DNA of 64,000 bases, taken from contig CM050453.2 of the NCBI GenBank assembly GCA_027563935.2, positions 87,704,665 to 87,768,664 on the forward strand, written 5' to 3'. The stretch is from Costus lasius (Eukaryota; Streptophyta; Magnoliopsida; Zingiberales; Costaceae). A program made the translations under genes and the position numbers. Shown piece after piece: positions 57,705-64,000 of this stretch (positions within the stretch are counted from its first letter, which is position 1; each line of letters begins with the position of its first letter). The notes under the pieces are model-generated. The model had not been told where the DNA came from, searched no databases, and saw only the letters and a list, made by a program, of their open reading frames with translations.

Positions 57705-59045
57705 TACAACACGGCTCCAACGATAGTCAGAACAGTGAGGTTTCGCGTCAGAAGGCTTACGAGCTTGATATGTTAGCGTTTGGATTTTAACGGTCTTTTA
57801 TCTTCATACCTATCATGTAAGTCCTATGGTGATAGCAGAAGATAAACTCATGCAATTCTAATTATAAAAGCAATAAATAGAAAGCATGCTGATCTTATGT
57901 GGTAAAAGCCCATAGCCTAAGTAAGACCTTAATTTTACTTAAGTCTTCACTTTCTTTTCATGGGTCTTTTATCTCATCAGGTCCATCCCAGGGCCCTTGC
58001 GCCAAGTTCAGCTCAGGTGCACCCACCAGCTGAATGCGCCTCTTTAATGTGTGCTTTTGTGCTCTTGTCTAATCAAATACATTTTGATCTATCTAGACAA
58101 GGTTGACTCGCAGGTCAAATATACAATTAATTAAAAAGTGATTCGCAGATCACAATAAAAATTAATTTACAAGTTTAAGTCCAGGCACGCAGGCCCTTAG
58201 CACAGCACACATTTAACATGGGCAGCCCACATAAGAATAAATAAACAAGCATCATGGCATCATTCAATCAACATGTGATCCATTACAAAGAAAATAAAAT
58301 TTTGAAAACCCCATTGGCATCAATTTTAATTTTCTTATGAGCCCTACTACCTTACAACGGTCCATTAATAGGGATCCACTCATCCAGCTAGTCAGATCCT
58401 CTGCCCTTGCATGCACCAAGTCCTAACTGACTCGAGTTGACCTAATGGTCAACCATGCATGCTACAAGGGCTGAACAACCCTCATGAGTTTTGGCAAGCG
58501 GGTGTGACCCCGGGCCTAACTCATGTGTGTTCATTAGTCATCTCAACCAGACCTCGCTACACGCCCTTGATGCAGTCAACCTATAGCCACCTCGTGCTTG
58601 CGCACAGGTGCTATCAGGTCAACCCATCTAGGCTGTCAGATGGTCTGATCAGACTAGTTGGATCTTCCCTAGAGGATGCCTTCAACCCTACTAACCCGTC
58701 TAAGGGATTATAGCAGGCGCCACTTAGATCTATGGTGATAGGCGCGCAAGATGTAAGGTTTTTCTTTGAAAAACAACTACAACAAGCGCAAACAAGTAAC
58801 ATGCGCCACTATGATAAACAAGATACATCAAATATCTAGCATGTCATTCTTTGCATGTTGATAAACCAAAGATCTAGGCATAAGCGCAAACTTCTCCAAG
58901 CAATGATACAAGCGCAAACAAACTTATGTGCACACAACATCATGTAAGCGCAAGAAAACAAAGCATGAAGTGAGCGCAATATGGCATCATGAATGGATCA
59001 CAACCTCAGCAAAGCAATCATATAGATGATACTGAAAAACCCTAT

Positions 59046-59057
59046 GCTCTGATACCA
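59046..59057 (-). promoter_or_regulatory. Copia-C primer binding site, tRNA-Met
   Basis: Minus-strand TGGTATCAGAGC, two bases after the LTR end. This is the canonical copia primer site. Confidence 0.92.
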
Positions 59058-59059
59058 AT

Positions 59060-60735
59060 TGTTGGTCCCCTTCAAGGGGGAGCGCAAAACCCTAAGCATG
59101 CACAAATCTCAATTGCATGGGCGGAATTAGGGTTTCCATAGATCGCATGTAGTATATCTATAAGATTAACTTTGTTTGCTTATAAAGATCAAGAGAAGAT
59201 CTCTTACCATAGCCATGATAAAGGGTGGCGACTTGGAAGCAAGAGGGCAAGTAAGCACTCCTCCAAAGATAACGCACACTAGATGAGAGATGGCTACCCT
59301 TTCGGATGTTCCTTGTGCTAGCAAGGGATCTCCAAAACTTCCTTGTCGTGCGTAGATGAAGAGAGGTGCTTGGCCGAGAGCTTCGTTGTGCAAGAGTGTC
59401 GAATGAAGATGACAAGAGAGTAATTGGGCAAATGGCGTTAAGGCTTTCATTCAAGTGATGGCGTTACACTTCCAAATATGGAAGGTTATGAAGCCATGCG
59501 ACCACTTGAAGAAAAACCGCCCAAAATGCCTTCAATCCTTGAACCATACGTTCACCCATGTGAACCGGTTCAAGCCAATTAGGTTCAACTCAATTCGGTT
59601 CAAAAAACCAAATCAAACCAGCCCAAGCCATGGTCTAGATCTCTTTGAACCAAATGGTTCAAGATCCAACCGTTCATCTCTGGATGCTCTTGATCTCTCC
59701 GATCTAGCATCCACACTCTCGATCGAAGCTTACCGATCTCAAGCCCTAATCAATCAAACATGATCAGACCAGATCTCACTTACAATCAGAGTCTAAACTC
59801 CTTTAAACTGAATCCAAACAATTCAGTCCACACGATCTGACTTGAGTAAGCCATGTCATCAAATTGTGCGACCCTAAGGGTTTCCTTTAAATGTCGGTAA
59901 CGACAACTTACGTTATCACGATCAGTGAGGGGTATCTAGCAACACATCACTGTCTCCCGATATAAAGGAAATAGTCTTCCAAGACTACACCCAAATCACA
60001 GCACAAGTGTGAATCCATTTCACGAGGCATACATGTTTCCTTTGCCACTGGATGTTCTTATTGGACAAGCATGTCAAGCCTGTAACTCCAATACGATGAG
60101 CATGATTAGATCAGATGAACATAGTCATCTGGGTATGGCCATACACTTTCTCAATCATCTCATATAGGGGGGCCTTAGAACATCACACTCCTTAAACAAG
60201 GAGACGGCAATCCTTTATCTATCACTAGTGTCCTAACCTGACTCATGATCATTATCCAAGATAGTCTATAACCATTATATTTCAAATGATATTGAACTAC
60301 CTCAAAACAATGACATTCATCATTTAGAAACACAAGTGATCTCAAGTCAAAGGACATGTGCCACTTGTAGCATACAAGAATTATTCACATTGTGACAAGC
60401 AATTGAATATCCTAGTAGGGTCTGTCCAGTACATCCAATGTACCCATGAGTCTACATCTTATTCCATGCTCGAAGCATCCTATAAGATTAGAACACATAT
60501 TAGTCTTAACCATATCAAGGCTGTCTCATGTTCACCAAGATATATCGACTAAGGACATTACTGCATGTCAGCCTAGCTGAACAGCTTTGAGACATTATTC
60601 AGTAGTACACTTATTACAGCAGACAAGGTAACAACCTGAATAACAACCATTGCCTTTATAAACTTAAGAGTTTATACAATGATACTATTACAATCCCAAG
60701 GCCTCAAACATTAGCCTCAAGGGCATACCCCAACA
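59060..60735 (-). repeat. Copia-C 5' LTR (1676 bp)
   Basis: Bounded by TGTTGG and CCAACA and almost identical to 51575-53268. Its inner half is related to the copia-D LTR, which marks C and D as sister subfamilies. Confidence 0.93.
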
Positions 60736-60740
60736 ACATT

Positions 60741-60877
60741 ATTCAGAAGTACACTTATTGCAGCAGACAATGTAACAAACTGAATAACAACCATGCCTTT
60801 ATAAACATAAGAGTTTATACATGATACTGTTACAATCCCAAGGCCTCAAACATTAGCCTTAAGGGCATACCCCAACA
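60741..60877 (-). repeat. Copia-D left LTR, part 2
   Basis: Resumes after the copia-C target duplication and ends CCCCAACA at the polypurine tract. Joined to part 1 it gives a 1677-bp LTR. Confidence 0.88.
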
Positions 60878-60897
60878 ATCTCCCACTTGCACTTAAT

Positions 60898-62432
60898 CTA
60901 ATGGTTGAGAAATCTCAAACCCATATTATTACAGTGCTTCTCATGCTTCTGCTGCGCCAGAGGCTTGGTAAGCGGGTCTGCCAGATTGTCATCTGTATGA
61001 ACCTTGCAGACTTTGATCTCGCCACGATCTATGATCTCCCTGATCAAATGAAACCGTCTCTGTATGTGCTTGGACTTCTGGACCGTGGTTCCTTTGCTTG
61101 TGCGATTGCTCCAGTGTTATCACAGAAGATAACCAAAGGATCTGCACTCGAAGGAACAACACCAAGTTCTCTCACGAACTTACGAATCCACACTGCCTCC
61201 TTGGATGTTTCCGAGGCTGCAACATACTCGGCTTCTGTTGTGGAATCAGCAACAGTTGACTGTTTGAAACTCTTCCACACCACTGCTCCTCCATTCAAGC
61301 TAAAAACATAGCCTGATTGCGATCGAAAATCATCCTGGTCAGACTGGAACGAAGCGTCAGTATATCCTTCAATACTGAGTTCTTCCTGACCACCATATAT
61401 CAAGAACATATCTTTGGTCCTCCGCAGATATTTTAAAATGTTCTTGACTGCAATCCAGTGTGCCTGACCTGGATTACTTTGGAACCGACTGGTCACGCTT
61501 ATCCCGTAAGCGACGTCTGGGCGAGTACACAACATCGCATACATAATGGACCCAATAGCCGAAGCATAAGGCGTATTTTCCATTTCATCTTTTTCAGTCT
61601 GTGTTTGTGGACACTGACTCTTCGAAAGATTCAGACCATGTCTGACTGGAAGATATCCCCTTTTAGAATTCTCTAAATGAAATCTCTCCAGGACTTTATC
61701 GATGTAAGTACTCTGGCACAGCCCGAGAAGCCTCTTAGATCTATCCCTGTAGATCTTCACACCTAATACATAGGCTGCTTCTCCTAGATCTTTCATCTGG
61801 AAACACTTTCTTAACCATGCCTTAACCGCATGCATTTCAGGAATGTCGTTTCCAATGATCAAGATATCATCAACGTAGAGGACTAAGAAAGTAATCACGC
61901 TCCCACTAAACCTTTTATATACACACGGGTCATCCTCGTTCTTGATGAAACCAAACTCACTGATTGATTCATCAAAACGAATATTCCAGCTTCTAGATGC
62001 TTGTTTAAGTCCATAAATGGACTTCTTTAACTTGCATATCTTATGACGATCTGATGGATTAGTGAAACCTTCAGGTTGTGTCATATACACATCCTCATCC
62101 AGATTTCCATTCAGGAAAGCTGTTTTCACATCCATTTGCCAAATCTCATAATCGTAATATGCTGCTATCGCGAAAAGAATCCGAATAGACTTAAACATAG
62201 CTACAGGTGAGAAAGTTTCATCATAATCTATCCCGTAGATTTGTTTGAAACCTTTCGCAACTAGCCTGCCTTTATAGGTAACCACGTTACCATCCATGTC
62301 AATCTTCTTCTTGAAGATCCATTTACAGCCTATAGGGATAACTCCCGGAGGCGGATCAACCAAATCCCAGACTTGGTTATCTGACATGGAGTCCATCTCG
62401 GCGCGCATAGCCTCAAGCCATCTCGCTGACTC
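60898..62432 (-). pseudogene. Copia-D reverse transcriptase and RNase H
   Basis: The minus-strand frame begins mid-linker (ESARWLEAMRAEMDSMSDNQVW) and covers the whole reverse transcriptase (GCKWIFKKKIDMDG, WQMDVKTAFLNG, YVDDILIIG) and RNase H (YTDASFQSD, STTEAEYVA). A 4-bp deletion near 61080 relative to copia-C shifts the frame before the C-terminal tail. Upstream it fuses to LTR sequence, so there is no genuine start. Confidence 0.9.
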
Positions 62433-62438
62433 CGGAAT

Positions 62439-64000
62439 TGAAAGTCCCCTAGAACAAGGGGGGCGAAACCCTAATAGGAGGCGCAACAAAACCTCTAGCG
62501 GAATCTAGGGTTTCTAACAGGATCGCATAGCATGTAATATCTTCAACTTTCAATAAGAAGGGATTCTTACCATTGCCATCGCTTAGATGGTGTCTTGGAA
62601 GGAAAGGCGCAAATGCTCCTTCTCCTAAGGTGACGCACACAATTGATGTCGCCTACTCTTCTCTTGGTGCTCCTTGTGCTAGCAAGGTTCCAAGAAGTCG
62701 TTGTCGAATGGAAGGGGAGAGAATCCTTTGCTTGGCGATTACTTCCTTCTCCTTTTTCGTCAACCTCTTCACCACACGAGAGTGCAAGCCGAATACTCAA
62801 GTTGGCGACGAGAGATGAGGAGAGACGAGAGATGAGGAGAGTCTTAGGCGTGAACGTGAGGCGTTCCCACGTTTAGAAGTCATGGCTTCTAAATTTAGTA
62901 AACCCCAAGCGTTCATGCGACCATGGGTTCACCCCATGCGCAAACTCCTCTTAGATTGAACCATGCGCTCAACCAATGAGCTGGTTCAAATCGATTTGGT
63001 TTAATAACCAAATAAACCAAGCAATCAGTCCAGACCACAATAAACCCTAAGGCTCTTGATCTGACCGTCGATCTCTTGATGCTCCTGATCTCACCGATCT
63101 AGCATCCAATCTCTCGATCGAAGCTTACCGATCTCAAGCCCGAATCAATCAAACATGATCAGACTAGATCTCACTTACAATCAGAGATTAAATCCCTTTA
63201 AACTGAACCTGAACAATTCAGTCCACACGATCTGACTTAAGTAAGCCATATCATCAAATTGTGCGACCCTGAGGGTTTCCTTTAAATGTCGGTAACGATA
63301 ACTCACGTTATCACGATCAGTGAGGGGTATCTAGCAACACATCACTGTCTCCCGATATAAAGGAAAGAGTCTTCCAAGACTACACCCAAACCACAGCACA
63401 AGTGTGAATCCAATTCACCAGGCATGCAAATATCCTTTGCCACTGGATGTTCTTATTGGACAAGCGTGTCAAGCTTGTAGCTCCAATATGATGAGCATGA
63501 TTAGATCAGATGAACATAGTCACCTGGGTATGGCCATACTCTTTTCTCAATCATCTCATCCAGGGGGCCCCTTTAGAACATCACACTCCTTAAACAAGGA
63601 GACGACAATCCTATGTCTATCACTAGTGCCCTAACCTGACTCAAGCTCACCATCCAAGATAGTCTATAACCATTATGTTTCAAATGATATTGAACTACCT
63701 CAAAACAATGACAATCATCATTTAGAAAACACAAGTGATCTCAAGTCAGAGGAAATGTGCCACTTGTCGCAATCAAGGATTATTCACATTGTGACAAGCA
63801 ATTGAATATCCTAGTAGGGTCTGTCCAGTACATCCAATGTACCCATGAGTCTACATCTTATTCCATGCTCGAAGCATCCTATAAGATTAGAACACATATT
63901 AGTCTTAACCACATCAAGGCTGTCTCATGTTCACCAAGATATCTCGACTAAGGACTTTACTGCATGTCAGCCTAGCTGAACAGCTTTGAGACATTATTCA
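62439..64000 (-). repeat. Copia-D right LTR, runs off the window
   Basis: Begins TGAAAGTCCCCTAG and matches the left LTR to the last base of the window, stopping just past the sequence (GACATTATTC) where copia-C entered the other copy. It has an extra 17-bp tandem unit (GACGAGAGATGAGGAGA) near 62825. Confidence 0.9.

Larger units (their letters stand above)
57174..59045 (-). other. Copia-C untranslated leader, about 1.9 kb
   Basis: Non-coding between primer site and gag. The gag-proximal part is GC-richer and carries hairpins at 57366, 57483 (CCAAC-TGA-GTTGG) and 57692. The primer-proximal part (57900-59000) is AT-richer with repeated AAGCGCAA words. It has no credible ORF. Confidence 0.7.
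51575..60735 (-). mobile_element. Copia-C: nearly intact young Ty1/copia element
   Basis: Complete minus-strand element: 5' LTR 60735-59060, primer site, leader with hairpins, single polyprotein frame, polypurine tract, 3' LTR 53268-51575. Flanked by the perfect target duplication acatt (51570-51574 and 60736-60740). The LTRs differ by about seven substitutions and one 18-bp indel, which makes it the youngest insertion in the window. A single TAG at 53451 near the end of RNase H is the only coding lesion I see. Confidence 0.95.
50035..64000 (-). mobile_element. Copia-D: internally deleted Ty1/copia element, split by copia-C
   Basis: Left (3') LTR 50035-51574 plus 60741-60877, interrupted by copia-C; then polypurine tract, RNase H and reverse transcriptase (60898-62432), then the right (5') LTR from 62439 to beyond the window. 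Gag, protease, integrase, leader and primer site are missing: the reverse transcriptase runs into the LTR at about 62436. Its two LTRs differ by roughly 1 percent by eye. It is inactive. Confidence 0.88.

Noticed and set aside
57372..57776. Short ORFs in the copia-C leader
   Set aside because: Overlapping frames on both strands without similarity; the region is better explained by RNA structure.

Overview
The window is nuclear DNA from a flowering plant. It holds split genes with GT-AG introns, two paralogous S-domain (G-type lectin) receptor-like kinase genes, and a dense nest of plant LTR retrotransposons: Athila-like Ty3/gypsy elements with a tRNA-Asp primer site, Ty1/copia elements with a tRNA-Met-type primer site, and a TRIM. 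I cannot name the species. I see no bacterial, organellar, rRNA or CRISPR sequence.

Layout. (1) 1-14.1 kb is receptor kinase gene SRLK-1. Its seven extracellular-to-kinase exons are readable and correctly spliced in silico, apart from one in-frame TGA. Its fourth intron is about 10.6 kb because an Athila-like element (2688-10061, itself carrying a 508-bp TRIM) sits in it, along with AT-rich and tandem-repeat DNA. (2) 14.1-25 kb is intergenic: low-complexity DNA, a second Athila-like element (LTR, primer site, broken gag), a minus-strand copia remnant with a 2.35-kb LTR, and a duplicated 0.37-kb block in front of the next gene. (3) 25.0-43.7 kb is SRLK-2, a tandem paralogue with the same exon lengths and phases but several stops and a frameshift. 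Its intron 4 is about 15.3 kb and holds a chromovirus-like LTR plus gag, decayed pol, and a complete copia element (copia-B, 32315-41564, target duplication cacaa). (4) 43.7-50 kb holds a SINE-like sequence inside a 93-nt palindrome, a copia LTR fragment, and the 3' half of a third Athila-like element (Athila-type ORF, polypurine tract, LTR) that is, oddly, followed by a primer site. (5) 50-64 kb is a nested pair: copia-D, internally deleted and running off the window, interrupted in its left LTR by copia-C. Copia-C is a young, nearly intact element (51575-60735, target duplication acatt) with a 1240-codon open frame.

No operon-like cooperation is expected. The receptor kinases are cell-surface signalling proteins; everything else is mobile DNA. 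The most notable patterns are a pair of hairpins about 325 nt apart in the leaders of three copia elements, with compensatory base changes; palindrome arrays starting about 250 bp into all three Athila-like LTRs; invasion of the same intron in both SRLK paralogues; and a copia element with near-identical LTRs but ruined coding sequence.
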